NCBI GenBank assembly: GCA_016934955.1
Contig: JAFGRY010000027.1
Location: forward strand, 108,220-172,219
Origin: a bacterium
Lineage (GTDB): Bacteria; Zhuqueibacterota; QNDG01; JAGLOF01
Reading direction: 5' to 3'
Length of the DNA stretch: 64,000 nt
Below the pieces are notes generated by a model. It saw nothing but the letters and a program-made list of their open reading frames with translations, had not been told where the DNA came from and made no database searches. This document shows positions 51,686 to 61,122 of the stretch, one piece after another. Within the stretch, counting starts at the first letter, position 1; each line of letters begins with the position of its first letter. The position numbers and the translations under genes are program-made.

Positions 51686-53344
51686 TCAGCCGGAGGCAAG
51701 TGTTTCGGTGATAGCGACTGAAAACTCCTGAAGCGTGACCCGGTTCCGGTAGATGACGGTGCTGCCCAGCCAGTGGCTGTCATCACGTTTCGGATAATCG
51801 GTCGTGTAATGCAGGCCCCGGCTCTCTTTTCTGAAAAGAGCGGAACGGGTAATGAGGGAAGCCACACAGGAGAGGTTTCTCAGTTCCAGGAGCTCGGGAG
51901 TCACGGTCGTTTTCTTGTAATAGGCCTCTATCTGCTGTGCGATCAGCTCCATGCGCTGCAGGTTTCGCTGCAGCCGTTCATCGGAGCGGACAATGCCCAC
52001 ATAGTCCCACATGAGCCGCTGAATTTCCTTGCGGTCGTGGGAGATGAGCACCCACTCTTCCTGGTCGAACGTTCCCCGGTCGTCCCAGTCGGGGATGTCG
52101 GGGATCTCGATGGTATGGGAATCGATGTAGTCGCCGGCGCTGAGATGCGCTTTTTCCGAGAACACCAGCGCCTCCAGCAGTGAGTTCGACGCCAGCCTGT
52201 TCGCGCCGTGGACACCGGTGCAGGCGACTTCGCCTGTGGCATAGAGCCCCTTGATAGTCGTTCTGCCCTTGAGATCGGTGAGCACACCGCCGCACATATA
52301 ATGCGCCGCCGGCACCACCGGTATCGGTTCACGGGTCATGTCTATGTTGAGGGTGAGCAGCTTTTCATTGATCTGGGGAAAACGGGTGCGAACGTCGCTG
52401 CTGTCAAGGTGGGTGACGTCGAGATACACGCAGCTGTCGCCGCTTTTTTTAATTTCCGCATCGATTGCCCGGGCGACCACGTCCCGGGGGGCGAGTCCGG
52501 CCCGGCTGTCGTAATCCTTCATAAAAGCCCGGCCCTTTTTGTTTCGCAGAATACCGCCGTGGCCGCGGACCGCTTCGCTGATAAGAAACGAATCACCGCC
52601 GGGATGGTAGAGGGTGGTGGGATGAAACTGCATGAACTCCATGTTCGCCACCGCCGCCCCGGCCCGGTAGGCCATGGCAACACCATCACCGGTGGCGATC
52701 GACGGGTTGCTGGTGTGCAGGTATACTTCGCCGCAGCCCCCGGTGGCGAGGAGGGTCACCCTGGCAAGAAAGAGATCGACCTTGCCGGTTATGCCGTTCA
52801 GGGCGTATATGCCCCAGCAATGAATACTGTCTTCCCGGGTTTTGCCGCCTATCATAAGGTGGTGTTCGGTAATCAGTTCTACGGCGCTGTAATGTTCCAG
52901 AACACGAATGCTGGGGTGGTTCTTGACCGTGTTGAGCAGTGCCTGCTCAACGACCTTGCCGGTTTTGTCCATGGCGTGGACGATCCGGTTCCGGGTGTGT
53001 CCGCCTTCCCGTCCCAGATCGAGGTTCGTGCCGTCTTTATAGGTGAACGAAACCCCCCAGTTTTCCAGGTCCTTGATTCTCGCCGGCCCCTCTTTCACGA
53101 TCATGGCAACCGCATCCTCGAAGCAGAGCCCGACGCCGCCCGTGAGCGTGTCCTCGATATGCGCCTCAAAGGAGTCCTCGGGATCGAATACCGAAGCGAT
53201 GCCTCCCTGGGCGTAATTGGTGTTGCTGTCGGCCCGCATCTTCTTGGTGATGACCGTCACAGTTCCTTTTTCCGCGGCCCTGAGGGCGAAGGAAAGTCCG
53301 GCGGCACCCGATCCGATGACCAGATAATCCGATTTATTCTTCAC
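51686..53344 (-). CDS. nadB: L-aspartate oxidase
   Basis: This FAD enzyme oxidises L-aspartate to iminoaspartate in the first step of NAD synthesis. It is 552 residues long. Visible are the FAD-binding [22 protein letters not shown], the [18 protein letters not shown] segment, [24 protein letters not shown], the [10 protein letters not shown] substrate loop, and [51 protein letters not shown]. The 3' helical domain is complete. The start overlaps the upstream sigma-54 regulator gene by 11 bases. Neither nadA nor nadC is adjacent. Confidence 0.95.
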   Translation of the reverse strand: MKNKSDYLVIGSGAAGLSFALRAAEKGTVTVITKKMRADSNTNYAQGGIASVFDPEDSFEAHIEDTLTGGVGLCFEDAVAMIVKEGPARIKDLENWGVSFTYKDGTNLDLGREGGHTRNRIVHAMDKTGKVVEQALLNTVKNHPSIRVLEHYSAVELITEHHLMIGGKTREDSIHCWGIYALNGITGKVDLFLARVTLLATGGCGEVYLHTSNPSIATGDGVAMAYRAGAAVANMEFMQFHPTTLYHPGGDSFLISEAVRGHGGILRNKKGRAFMKDYDSRAGLAPRDVVARAIDAEIKKSGDSCVYLDVTHLDSSDVRTRFPQINEKLLTLNIDMTREPIPVVPAAHYMCGGVLTDLKGRTTIKGLYATGEVACTGVHGANRLASNSLLEALVFSEKAHLSAGDYIDSHTIEIPDIPDWDDRGTFDQEEWVLISHDRKEIQRLMWDYVGIVRSDERLQRNLQRMELIAQQIEAYYKKTTVTPELLELRNLSCVASLITRSALFRKESRGLHYTTDYPKRDDSHWLGSTVIYRNRVTLQEFSVAITETLASG

Positions 53345-54737
53345 TCATCGACTCCTGTCTTGATATTGGCAGGTTGTATTTTTTTGCCTTGCGATAGACC
53401 GTCGCGCGGCCGATGCCCAGTTTCTTGGCGGTGCGGGAGATGTTGCCTTCGAACTCCAGCAGCGTTTTTCTCAGCACATCGATCTCGATTTTTTCGATCC
53501 ATTCCGGAAGCGACTGGAGATCGCCGATGCCGAAGGCCGACGGCTGTTTTTTCGCCGCCTCGGTGATATGGGCGGGCAGATCGTCCGGGGTGATGTGACT
53601 GCCGGAAGCGATCACGACAGCCCGTTCGATAACGTTTTCCAGCTCCCTGACATTGCCGGGCCAGTGGTAGGCAAGCAGTGAGGTAAGGGCTTCAGGCTTG
53701 AAGGTCGCGATCTCCTTGTTTTCCCTGGCGGCGAACCGTTTCAGAAAGGTTTCGGCAAGCAGGAGTATGTCCTCTCTTCGTTCACGCAGCGGCGGCAGCT
53801 TAATAGGAAATACGCTGACCCGGTAGAAAAGATCCTCCCTGAACCTGCCGGCCCGCACTTCCTCTTCCAGATTTTTATTCGTCGCCGAGATAAGCCTGAT
53901 GTTCACTTTGACCAGGCTGTTTCCCCCGACCCGCTCAAATTCCCGCTCCTGCAGCACCCTCAGGATTTTCGCCTGGGTGGACTGGCTCATGTCACCGATC
54001 TCATCCAGAAACACGGTGCCGTTGTTCGCGAGTTCGAATTTGCCGACCCGTTTGGATGCCGCTCCCGTGAAGGCGCCTTTTTCATGACCGAACAGCTCGC
54101 TTTCCAGGAGCGAATCCGGCAGCGCGGTGCAGTTCACGGCGACAAAGGGCTTGTCCTTCCGCGCCCGGCAGCGGTTGTGAATGGCCCGTGCGAACAGCTC
54201 CTTGCCGGTGCCGCTTTCCCCCTGGATGAGAACCGTCACTTCGCTGTCGACCACCTTTTCCACCGAACGGAACAGCTCCTGCATAACACCGCTCTGGCCG
54301 ACGATGTTTTCAAAGGTGTAACGCTCCTTGAGTTCCGATCGCAGGGTCTGCACCTCGGTCTCGAGCATGCTGGCTTCCAGGGCATTCTGGACCGTGACGG
54401 TGAGGCGCTCTTTGCTGAAGGGTTTGGTGACGAAGTCGTAGGCACCTTCCCGCATGGTTTCAACGGCGTGGCCGATGGTGCCATGGGCGGTCATCATGAT
54501 CACCGGCAGCCGGGGATTACGGTCCTTGATCTGTTTCAGGGTTTGCATGCCGTCAATTCCGGGCATCTGTATGTCGAGCAGAACCAGATTGACCGGATCC
54601 TCCTCGAGTTTGCGCAGGCACGCCTCCCCGGTCGATGCGGGAATGATTTCATACCTGTCCGTTCTCATGAGAATATCGTTGATCAGCCGCCGGGTGTTGC
54701 GGTTGTCGTCGACAACCATGATCTTTTTCTTTTCCAT
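53334..54737 (-). CDS. NtrC-family response regulator (sigma-54 activator), orphan
   Basis: A 467-residue regulator: receiver domain with [12 protein letters not shown] and phospho-acceptor Asp55 (VLLDIQMPG), AAA+ domain with GESGTGKE, intact GAFTGA contact loop, [27 protein letters not shown], and a Fis-type helix-turn-helix ([22 protein letters not shown]). No histidine kinase is encoded nearby. It is embedded between lpxK (stop/start overlap TAATG) and nadB (11-base overlap), so it is made together with lipid A enzymes. Its targets are unknown; an envelope-related regulon is a guess. Confidence 0.93.
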   Translation of the reverse strand: MEKKKIMVVDDNRNTRRLINDILMRTDRYEIIPASTGEACLRKLEEDPVNLVLLDIQMPGIDGMQTLKQIKDRNPRLPVIMMTAHGTIGHAVETMREGAYDFVTKPFSKERLTVTVQNALEASMLETEVQTLRSELKERYTFENIVGQSGVMQELFRSVEKVVDSEVTVLIQGESGTGKELFARAIHNRCRARKDKPFVAVNCTALPDSLLESELFGHEKGAFTGAASKRVGKFELANNGTVFLDEIGDMSQSTQAKILRVLQEREFERVGGNSLVKVNIRLISATNKNLEEEVRAGRFREDLFYRVSVFPIKLPPLRERREDILLLAETFLKRFAARENKEIATFKPEALTSLLAYHWPGNVRELENVIERAVVIASGSHITPDDLPAHITEAAKKQPSAFGIGDLQSLPEWIEKIEIDVLRKTLLEFEGNISRTAKKLGIGRATVYRKAKKYNLPISRQESMSEE

Positions 54738-55789
54738 TACTCCCTCCGTCCGGTAAAATGCGGCAGCAGGTGGTCCGTCCCTGTTCCGGAGAGCTCCATG
54801 GTGATTTCAAGATAATAGACGGGCGCGGGCAGCGGTTGCAGCGTTTCCAGCCGCATGGCGTCTTTTTCGGTGGTGACCAGTGTGGCGCCGCCCGCCGCTT
54901 CCGCTCTGCCGGCAAGTTTCGCGAGATCAGCGGCGCTGTACCAGTGGTGATCGGGAAAGGATGTATGTCCGGCGACGCGCATGCCCGTTCTCTCCACCGT
55001 GTCCAGAAATGAATCCGGGTTTCCGATGCCGGCGAAACAGTACACCGCATGACCGGCAGGCAGGGCGCTCCCGGCCGGATCGCCGCTGCAGGGGACGAAT
55101 CTGCCGGGACGATGGGCAGCCCTGAGAGGCGGTGTGCCGGTGATCGTCTCGATCCGGCCGCAGATCCGGCCGGTGTCCTTCGCCTGTTCCGTACGGGTGA
55201 GAATGACCTGATCCGCTTTTTTCAGCCGGGAAAATGAATCCCGCAGCGGGCCGGCCGGGAGCATGAATCCATTTCCGGCCGGGTTCAGGGCATCGATCGC
55301 GATGACATCGCAGTCACGGTCGATGGCCCGGTGCTGAAAGGCATCGTCGAGAATGAGCAGGTCAGGTGAAAAGGCGGCGGCGGCATAGCGGGCTGCTGCC
55401 GCCCGGTCGGAGCCCACCACCACAGGCACGCCCCTGAGGCGACGGGCCATGAGGACCGGTTCATCCCCTCCTGCAGCGGAATCGGCCAGAACCGATTGGC
55501 CGTCGGAGACGACGACGGTTCCCCGTGACCGCCGGCCGTACCCGCGGCTGATAACGGCCGGGGCGTACCCCCGTTCGCGCAGGATTCCGGCGAGCAGGAT
55601 CACGAGGGGTGTTTTCCCGGTGCCGCCGACGGTGATGTTGCCGACGCTGATCACCGGTACGGGCGGTCTGAACCGGCGCCGCAGGCCGCTGTCATAGAGA
55701 AAATGGCGCAGTTTCACGGTGAGACCGAAAAGCAGCGATAGCGGCAGCAGGAGCAGGGCGGGCCATTTTTTTTTCCAGAAGCCGATCAT
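54737..55789 (-). CDS. lpxK: Tetraacyldisaccharide 4'-kinase
   Basis: This inner-membrane-associated kinase adds the 4'-phosphate to the lipid A precursor (Raetz pathway). It is 350 residues long with an N-terminal membrane helix (WPALLLLPLSLLFGLTVKL) and the P-loop VGNITVGGTGKTPLV. It also has VISRGYGRRSRG, GGDEPVLMARRL, LILDDAFQHRAIDRD and VTTEKDAMRL, all family hallmarks. It overlaps lpxB by four bases (ATGA) and the following regulator gene by one base. Confidence 0.95.
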   Translation of the reverse strand: MIGFWKKKWPALLLLPLSLLFGLTVKLRHFLYDSGLRRRFRPPVPVISVGNITVGGTGKTPLVILLAGILRERGYAPAVISRGYGRRSRGTVVVSDGQSVLADSAAGGDEPVLMARRLRGVPVVVGSDRAAAARYAAAAFSPDLLILDDAFQHRAIDRDCDVIAIDALNPAGNGFMLPAGPLRDSFSRLKKADQVILTRTEQAKDTGRICGRIETITGTPPLRAAHRPGRFVPCSGDPAGSALPAGHAVYCFAGIGNPDSFLDTVERTGMRVAGHTSFPDHHWYSAADLAKLAGRAEAAGGATLVTTEKDAMRLETLQPLPAPVYYLEITMELSGTGTDHLLPHFTGRRE

Positions 55790-56943
55790 GGGGTTTCCCG
55801 GTCCATCAGTTCTTTCAGGCTTGCCGCGACCCGGCTCGCGGCTCCCGCGGCGCCGAGTTTTTCAGCCACCTTCCCGAGATCGTCCCGCATTCGCTGAAGG
55901 CGCGGCTTGTCAGCCAGCAGGCGCTGGAGCTGCTCGGCCATGACCGGGGCGGCGGCCCGCTGCTGGATGAGTTCCGGGACAATGCCTTTGCCGGCGACGA
56001 TGTTGGCAAGCCCGATATGCGGCACCGTGACAACCAGTCTGCCGATAAGGTAGGAGAGGCGTGCCATTTTATAGCAGATGATCATCGGTGTTCGAAACAG
56101 GGCGGTCTCCAGCGTGGCGGTACCTGACGCGACCAGGGCGACGTCGGCATAGGCCATCACATCGCGGGTGTTTCCGGTCGTTTTCAGGTTCGGCGCCAGT
56201 CCGGCATACACGGCGGCATCCATGGATGGTGCCTTGGCGGTGATGAACTGCAGATCGGGACGGCTTTTTCCGAGGATGCCGGCTGCGGCGGCCATTTCCG
56301 GCAGCAGACGCTGCACCTCCTGCCGTCTGGACCCGGGCAGCAGGCCGATGACCGGTCTGCCGGCGTCCAGTCCTTCCCGCCTGAAAAAAGTTTCCCTGTC
56401 TGTATCGGGACGGCAGGATTCTACCAGGGGGTGGCCGACGAAGCGGACGTCGATACCCGATTCGGCATACAGCGCCTCCTCAAACGGGAAGATGACATGC
56501 ATGCGGTCGATGAACGCGGCCATCTTTTTTACGCGGCCCCTGCCCCAGGCCCACACCTGGGGACTGACGAAATAGGCGGTGGTGAATCCCCGTTTCCTGG
56601 CCTGTTTCGCGAACTTCAGGTTGAAGCCCGGATAGTCGATGAGAAGAACCAGGTCGGGATTCCTGGTGCGCAGTTCCCTGAGAAGATGGCGGTAGACCCT
56701 GAAAATAAACGGCAGGTGGCGAATGACTTCGAAAAATCCCAGAAACGCCATGTCCCGCATATGGTAGATGAGATTGACGCCGAGTCCGGCCATGCGGTCT
56801 CCGCCGATGCCGAACCAGGAGACTGCCGGATCAATGGTCCGCAAGGCGCTGATGACTTCAGCTCCCCTGGCGTCGCCCGATTCCTCCCCGGCGATAACCA
56901 TTACAGAGCGGTGTTCAGAGATACCGGTCACAGCAGATGCCAC
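55786..56943 (-). CDS. lpxB: Lipid-A-disaccharide synthase
   Basis: A glycosyltransferase (GT19) joining two acylated glucosamine units in lipid A synthesis, 385 residues. Visible are MVIAGEESGDARGAEVI, LIDYPGFNLKFAKQARKRG, YFVSPQVWAWGRGRVKKMAAFIDRMHVIFPFEEALY, VRFVGHPLVES, GLLPGSRRQEVQRLLPEM, and ALVASGTATLETALFRTPMIICYKM. The GTG at 56943 lies inside the end of the upstream methyltransferase gene (16-base overlap); GTG 56931 is an alternative. Its presence with lpxK shows a lipid A-bearing outer membrane. Confidence 0.95.
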   Translation of the reverse strand: MASAVTGISEHRSVMVIAGEESGDARGAEVISALRTIDPAVSWFGIGGDRMAGLGVNLIYHMRDMAFLGFFEVIRHLPFIFRVYRHLLRELRTRNPDLVLLIDYPGFNLKFAKQARKRGFTTAYFVSPQVWAWGRGRVKKMAAFIDRMHVIFPFEEALYAESGIDVRFVGHPLVESCRPDTDRETFFRREGLDAGRPVIGLLPGSRRQEVQRLLPEMAAAAGILGKSRPDLQFITAKAPSMDAAVYAGLAPNLKTTGNTRDVMAYADVALVASGTATLETALFRTPMIICYKMARLSYLIGRLVVTVPHIGLANIVAGKGIVPELIQQRAAAPVMAEQLQRLLADKPRLQRMRDDLGKVAEKLGAAGAASRVAASLKELMDRETP

Positions 56944-57503
56944 CTGACAAGAATGAGGAGGACGATGATGACGATCGCCTGAAACGTGTTGCGTTCGGAC
57001 CGCCGTGCCTTGCGCCAGGCAGGCTCGCCGGGGACTGCGTTCTGCATGCTGTAGGGTGTCGTCCTGGGGATCCAGCGCGGCACGTTTTCCGCATATTCCG
57101 CGAATTCAGGAAATTTGGCGCGCAGAAACTGCTCCTCGTGCCGGACAATGAAACTGTACTGTAAAAAGAAAAGCCCCGTGTAGAGAGCGAGCATCCAGGG
57201 CATCCAGGCGTTTGCCATGATGACCACGCCCAGGCTGAGAAGAAAATTACCCGCGTAGAGCGGATTGCGCACATAGGCAAAAGGGCCATCGGTGACGAGC
57301 CGGCTGGCTCCCGCCTTTTTGGTGCGGCGGGTCGCTTTTCCCGCATATGCCACGCCCATGAAACGAATGAGCTCACCGCACAGGCTCACCGCCAGGCCGG
57401 CCCCCAGGCTCAGCCAGCCGGGAGAGGCGAAGACAAGCATTACGATGATCAGGGGAACAGGTGTGTAGCTGCGGTACTTAAAGAAAAAGTGGCTTACAGT
57501 CAC
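56928..57503 (-). CDS. Isoprenylcysteine/phospholipid methyltransferase-family membrane protein
   Basis: A 191-residue membrane protein with four hydrophobic segments and the ICMT/PEMT signature: RLVTDGPFAYVRNPLYAGNFLLSLGVVIM, followed by VRHEEQFLRAKFPEFAEYAENVPRWIPR. The family moves methyl groups from S-adenosylmethionine to lipids or lipid-like groups at the membrane face. GTG 57503 overlaps the stop of the dehydrogenase gene as GTGA, which fixes the start. In this operon it may alter an envelope lipid; the substrate is unknown. Confidence 0.82.
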   Translation of the reverse strand: MTVSHFFFKYRSYTPVPLIIVMLVFASPGWLSLGAGLAVSLCGELIRFMGVAYAGKATRRTKKAGASRLVTDGPFAYVRNPLYAGNFLLSLGVVIMANAWMPWMLALYTGLFFLQYSFIVRHEEQFLRAKFPEFAEYAENVPRWIPRTTPYSMQNAVPGEPAWRKARRSERNTFQAIVIIVLLILVRWHLL

Positions 57504-58474
57504 GCTGGTTCCTCCATCTGTTTCAGTACCTGCAGAGCGACATCGAGGGCCGCTCTTCCCTCTTCTCCGGTGACTGCAGGGACCTGTTCGCCGCGGATGG
57601 CCCTGAGAAACAGGTCCAGTTCGACTTCGAGACCGAGCGTTTCCGGAGCTTCGGGCCTGAAATAGGCGATGCTTTTCCTGTTCTCGCCGACGCCGATTTC
57701 GCCTAAAATCATATCGGCCCGCTTCCCGGATTCCTGCAGCCGGTACACTTCGGCGGATTTCTGGAGAAAATCGATGGTGACGTAGGTGTCCTTCTGAAAG
57801 AGGCGCATTTTTCTCATCTGCTTCTGGGAGATGCGGCTGGCGGTCAGGTTCGCCACGGTCCCGTTCAGGAATTTCAGCCGCACATTGGCGATATCGACGG
57901 TGTTCGAGACAACGGCGACCCCGCTGGCGTCGACAGCGGCCACCGGGCTTTTCACCAGGTGCAGGATCATGTCGATATCGTGGATCATCAGGTCGAGCAC
58001 GACAGAAACTTCCGTTCCCCGGGGGTTGAACTGGGCCAGACGGTGTGATTCGATGAACTGCGGCTGCAGGCCGAAGTGTTCCAGGGCGCGTACGGCGGGA
58101 TTGAACCGTTCAATCTGTCCAACCTGCAGGTGCAGGCTCTTCTGTTTGGCCAGGGCAATCATGGCGTCGGCTTCTTCAAGGTCTTTCGCGATGGGTTTTT
58201 CCACCAGACAGTGGACGCCCCGGTTGAGCGCCTCCCGGCAGGCCGCCAGGTGCCTGTCGGTGGGAACGGCGATGCTGACGGCATCCACCGCGGACAGCAG
58301 TTCGGTCATGGACTTGAAGGATGCGCATTGACTTTCGGCCGCCACAGCCGCTGACTTTTCCTGGTCGATGTCATAGACGCCGACCAGTTCCGTTTCCGGC
58401 ATCCGTGCGTAATTGAGCGCATGGAACCTGCCGAGATGGCCGGTGCCGATGACGCCGGTCTTTATCGTATCCAA
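57500..58474 (-). CDS. Gfo/Idh/MocA-family NAD(P)-dependent sugar dehydrogenase
   Basis: A 324-residue oxidoreductase with the Rossmann motif TGVIGTGHLGRFHALNY. The EKPIAKDLEEAD segment carries the family's catalytic lysine, and the second-domain motif is DLMIHDIDMILHL. The start is TTG 58474, because AAAGGAG lies five bases before it; the ATG 18 codons upstream has no binding site. It leads the lpxB-lpxK series. A relative, GnnA, makes the 3-keto sugar nucleotide for diamino-type lipid A, but no GnnB aminotransferase is adjacent, so that role is only possible. Confidence 0.85.
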   Translation of the reverse strand: MDTIKTGVIGTGHLGRFHALNYARMPETELVGVYDIDQEKSAAVAAESQCASFKSMTELLSAVDAVSIAVPTDRHLAACREALNRGVHCLVEKPIAKDLEEADAMIALAKQKSLHLQVGQIERFNPAVRALEHFGLQPQFIESHRLAQFNPRGTEVSVVLDLMIHDIDMILHLVKSPVAAVDASGVAVVSNTVDIANVRLKFLNGTVANLTASRISQKQMRKMRLFQKDTYVTIDFLQKSAEVYRLQESGKRADMILGEIGVGENRKSIAYFRPEAPETLGLEVELDLFLRAIRGEQVPAVTGEEGRAALDVALQVLKQMEEPA

Positions 58475-58563
58475 TAGTGCTCCTTTCGGGGATAAGTGTC
58501 CGTTTTGATACGTATTAATGTAATACAATGGGCAGGGATTAGCAATGGTTTTTTAGCGTGCCG

Positions 58564-58602
58564 GAGGCCGGGCGGCGGTTCTTCGCCGCACTCCCCGGCC
58601 TC
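58564..58602. repeat. GC-rich inverted repeat
   Basis: GAGGCCGGG (58564-58572) and CCCGGCCTC (58594-58602), with additional pairing inside (GGCG/CGCC), just after the end of the HTH gene. No T-run on the minus strand; perhaps a Rho-type or weak terminator. Confidence 0.4.
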
Positions 58603-58613
58603 TTCGCTGACGG

Positions 58614-58850
58614 TCATGATTCGGACTGGCCGGGTTCGCTTTCGCCACCCTCAACCTGCTTTTTCAGGCCGGCGAATTTTTCATCGATATGCTCCATGAA
58701 CCAGATGTCGATGAGCGAGCGCTTGAAACGCCATTCCCGTCCGATTTTCGCCGCGGGAATTTTTTTTTCCTGGGCCCAGGTGTAGATCGTTTGCGGTTTC
58801 AGCCGCAGGTAGGCCGCGACCTCTTCAATGGTCATGATCTCATGCTTCAT
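58614..58850 (-). CDS. Small helix-turn-helix (excisionase-type) DNA-binding protein
   Basis: A 78-residue protein of the HTH_17/MerR-like excisionase class: MTIEEVAAYLRLKPQTIYTWAQEKKIPAAKIGREWRFKRSLIDIWF covers residues 5-50, with an acidic, low-complexity tail. ATG 58850 overlaps the Yip1-like gene by 11 bases; a longer upstream frame has no family likeness. No integrase is near, so it is more likely a small regulator coupled to the membrane protein than a phage excisionase. Confidence 0.82.
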   Translation of the reverse strand: MKHEIMTIEEVAAYLRLKPQTIYTWAQEKKIPAAKIGREWRFKRSLIDIWFMEHIDEKFAGLKKQVEGGESEPGQSES

Positions 58851-59589
58851 CGTCGGCGCCCGCTGCGGTCCCGGTATCCGGCTCTTCAGCCGGCGGCGGC
58901 GTATCCCGGGGATCGAGCAAATTGCCGATGGAGCGGAACACGGCCTGGTAGAAATTTCCCGATCTGTTCCTGAACAGCTCAAAGGGTTCATCCTTACTGC
59001 CGATAAAGGGTCTCAGCAGCCAGGAGAGCTGCATGCCGACGAAGGCGAGGATGATGATCCAGAACCGGAAGATCTTCACGCCTGTTTTCGGATAGACATT
59101 TTTTGTCTCGCAGGAGTATTGCAGCGCTTCGATGATCGTGCGCATGCCGAAAATGCCTGAGAAGATGAATATGGCGACATGCAGCAGTTTGAGAAAATCG
59201 TAATTGCTGCCGGTGAGCAGGAAAAAGATGACGATAGGTGAAAAGGAAACGAGAATCGCGGTGGTGAGAACGAATCCGGAAAGAACGATCGCCATCATCT
59301 GGGACAGCGAGAGCCGGGATCCGAGGATGTACTGGATCATGAAAAACGCCGGCAGGCAGATCAGCATGTCCAGGATGAAAAGAACGGGCATTTTCAGTCC
59401 GGACGCCACCGCCTGCAGCGGGCTGTTGTAGATACCCATTACCGCGCCGTAGATGAAACAGAAAAAGATCAGCAGAAGCATGAGGCTGGTTATTTTTTTC
59501 CCCCTGTTTTCATCCCGGGAGAGTTTCTGAAAAAACGCATCCTTGTCCGTAAATGAGGGAAAATATTCGAAGGTGAATATACTTTTCAT
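58840..59589 (-). CDS. Yip1-like five-helix membrane protein
   Basis: A 249-residue inner-membrane protein with five hydrophobic segments between residues 30 and 200 (ITSLMLLLIFFCFIYGAVMGIY, MPVLFILDMLICLPAFFMIQYILG, MAIVLSGFVLTTAILVSFSPIVIFFLL, LLHVAIFIFSGIFGM, FWIIILAFVGMQLSWLL). The pattern fits the Yip1 family. It has a soluble N-terminal arm and an acidic Pro/Glu/Asp tail. RBS GGGAG precedes ATG 59589. The function is unknown. The adjoining HTH gene overlaps its end. Confidence 0.7.
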   Translation of the reverse strand: MKSIFTFEYFPSFTDKDAFFQKLSRDENRGKKITSLMLLLIFFCFIYGAVMGIYNSPLQAVASGLKMPVLFILDMLICLPAFFMIQYILGSRLSLSQMMAIVLSGFVLTTAILVSFSPIVIFFLLTGSNYDFLKLLHVAIFIFSGIFGMRTIIEALQYSCETKNVYPKTGVKIFRFWIIILAFVGMQLSWLLRPFIGSKDEPFELFRNRSGNFYQAVFRSIGNLLDPRDTPPPAEEPDTGTAAGADDEA

Positions 59590-59820
59590 GCGAGTGCTCC
59601 CTGATGAGTGAATGCATGTATCGTCGCTGCTGATGGATTAATATATTGTTTTGCACCCTTTTTGTCAAGTACTTTTATGTTTAATACTGTTTTTTACTGT
59701 ATATTGGTGTTCTTTTGTTTCATTCTGCCCTGCCTGTGCCGCCTTTTCCGTTGACTTCGCCGGTTCAGTTGTGCATATTGCAGGCCTGTGACAGCAGCGG
59801 GAACCATGCAAGGGGGCAGG

Positions 59821-60972
59821 GTGCGAACATACGATTTCGACACAGTAATCAGCAGAGCGGGCACATCATCGATCAAATGGGACAGGTACGGAGACCGTGA
59901 CGTCATACCGCTGTGGGTGGCCGATATGGATTTCCCCTCGCCGGAGGGTGTGTGTGATGCCCTTCACGCCCGGACCGGTCACGGGGTGTTCGGGTACACC
60001 GCGGCGCCGGAATCGCTGCTGGAGACGGTCCTGCGGCGGCTGAGCACCCTCTATTCCTGGAAGGTGGAGCCGGACTGGCTGGTGTGGCTGCCGGGTCTGG
60101 TAAGCGGCATCAACATCGCCTGCCGGGCAGCGGGCGGCGAGGGTGATGAGATTGTCACCACTGTTCCGGTCTACCCGCCCTTTCTCACCGCCCCGGCGAA
60201 TATGGGAAGACGGTGCGTGACCTTCCCCATGGACCGGGGCCCGGACGGCAGATGGCGGATCGATGGTGACCGGCTGGCATCCTGCCTTACGGCCCGGACG
60301 GCCCTGCTGCTTCTCTGCTCTCCCCATAATCCCTCCGGACGCCTCTTTTCCCGGGAGGAGCTTGAGCAGGTGCTCGCTGTCTGCGAGCGGCACGATATCC
60401 TCGTCTGTTCGGATGAGATTCACTGCGACCTGATCATGGATTCGGCCCTGCGTCATGTTCCCTTCGCGACCCTGCCGGGGGCGGCAAAGAGAACTATCAC
60501 GCTCATGGCTCCGTCCAAGACATTCAATATTCCGGGACTTGGCTGTGCCTTCGCCGTGATCCCTGACAGGGCTCTGCGCACGACTTTCCTGCGGGCCATG
60601 GAAGGCATTGTTCCCCATGTGAATCTGTTCGGGTATGCCGCCGCGGAAGCCGCCTACAGCGGCGGGGATGCATGGCTGGCCCAGGTCATCGATTACCTGC
60701 GCCGTAACCGGGACGAGGCCTTTGCCGGGCTCAGGCGGATTCCCGGGCTGGAGCCTGTGCTGCCGGAAGCGACCTATCTGATGTGGATCGATGCCTCGGG
60801 GCTGGGAGTGGATAATCCGGCCCGCTTTTTTGAGGAAGCGGGTGTGGGGCTCTCGGACGGCGGCGATTTCGGAGCGGATCAGTTCGTCAGACTGAATTTT
60901 GCCTGTCGGCGGGCCCTGCTGAAAACAGCGATCGACAGAATGACCGCGGCAGCGGAACGGCTTCGCCGGTAG
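59821..60972 (+). CDS. MalY/PatB-type PLP aminotransferase (cystathionine beta-lyase)
   Basis: A 383-residue PLP enzyme of fold I. The opening YDFDTVISRAGTSSIKWDRYG and VIPLWVADMDFPSPEGV is the signature of MalY/PatB C-S lyases, which split cystathionine or cysteine conjugates into pyruvate, ammonia and a thiol. The cofactor lysine lies in MAPSKTFNIPGLGCAF, and SPHNPSGRLFSREEL and CSDEIHCDLIM are also present. GTG 59821 gives the family's normal start and length; GTG 59788 and ATG 59806 are alternatives. The 230-base AT-rich gap before it holds the promoters of both divergent genes. Confidence 0.9.
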   Translation: MRTYDFDTVISRAGTSSIKWDRYGDRDVIPLWVADMDFPSPEGVCDALHARTGHGVFGYTAAPESLLETVLRRLSTLYSWKVEPDWLVWLPGLVSGINIACRAAGGEGDEIVTTVPVYPPFLTAPANMGRRCVTFPMDRGPDGRWRIDGDRLASCLTARTALLLLCSPHNPSGRLFSREELEQVLAVCERHDILVCSDEIHCDLIMDSALRHVPFATLPGAAKRTITLMAPSKTFNIPGLGCAFAVIPDRALRTTFLRAMEGIVPHVNLFGYAAAEAAYSGGDAWLAQVIDYLRRNRDEAFAGLRRIPGLEPVLPEATYLMWIDASGLGVDNPARFFEEAGVGLSDGGDFGADQFVRLNFACRRALLKTAIDRMTAAAERLRR

Positions 60973-61043
60973 CGGGCCGAACGGCAGCCGCCGGAGGGCG
61001 GCAACGTTCTCACGTTTCAAGAGCGGGCTTTGTCATTTTTGCT

Positions 61044-61072
61044 TTGTAAGTAATGATTTGATTGTTTACATT
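61044..61072 (+). promoter_or_regulatory. Possible sigma-70 promoter of the ArsR-like gene
   Basis: TTGTAA (61044-61049), 17 bases, then TACATT (61067-61072). It overlaps a GTTTACA element that recurs in the inverted repeat at 62964-62985. Confidence 0.4.
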
Positions 61073-61122
61073 AAACCGTTTCATTGTCAGTCCAGGATAC
61101 CTATTGAAGCAAGGAGGGGGCC

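Noticed and set aside
52208..53566. 452-codon open frame on the plus strand
   Set aside because: Antisense to nadB, whose motifs are unmistakable; no recognisable protein pattern.
58614..58850. Phage or integron remnant suggested by the excisionase-type HTH
   Set aside because: No integrase, attachment repeats or phage genes are near. The gene overlaps a membrane protein gene and looks like an ordinary partner.
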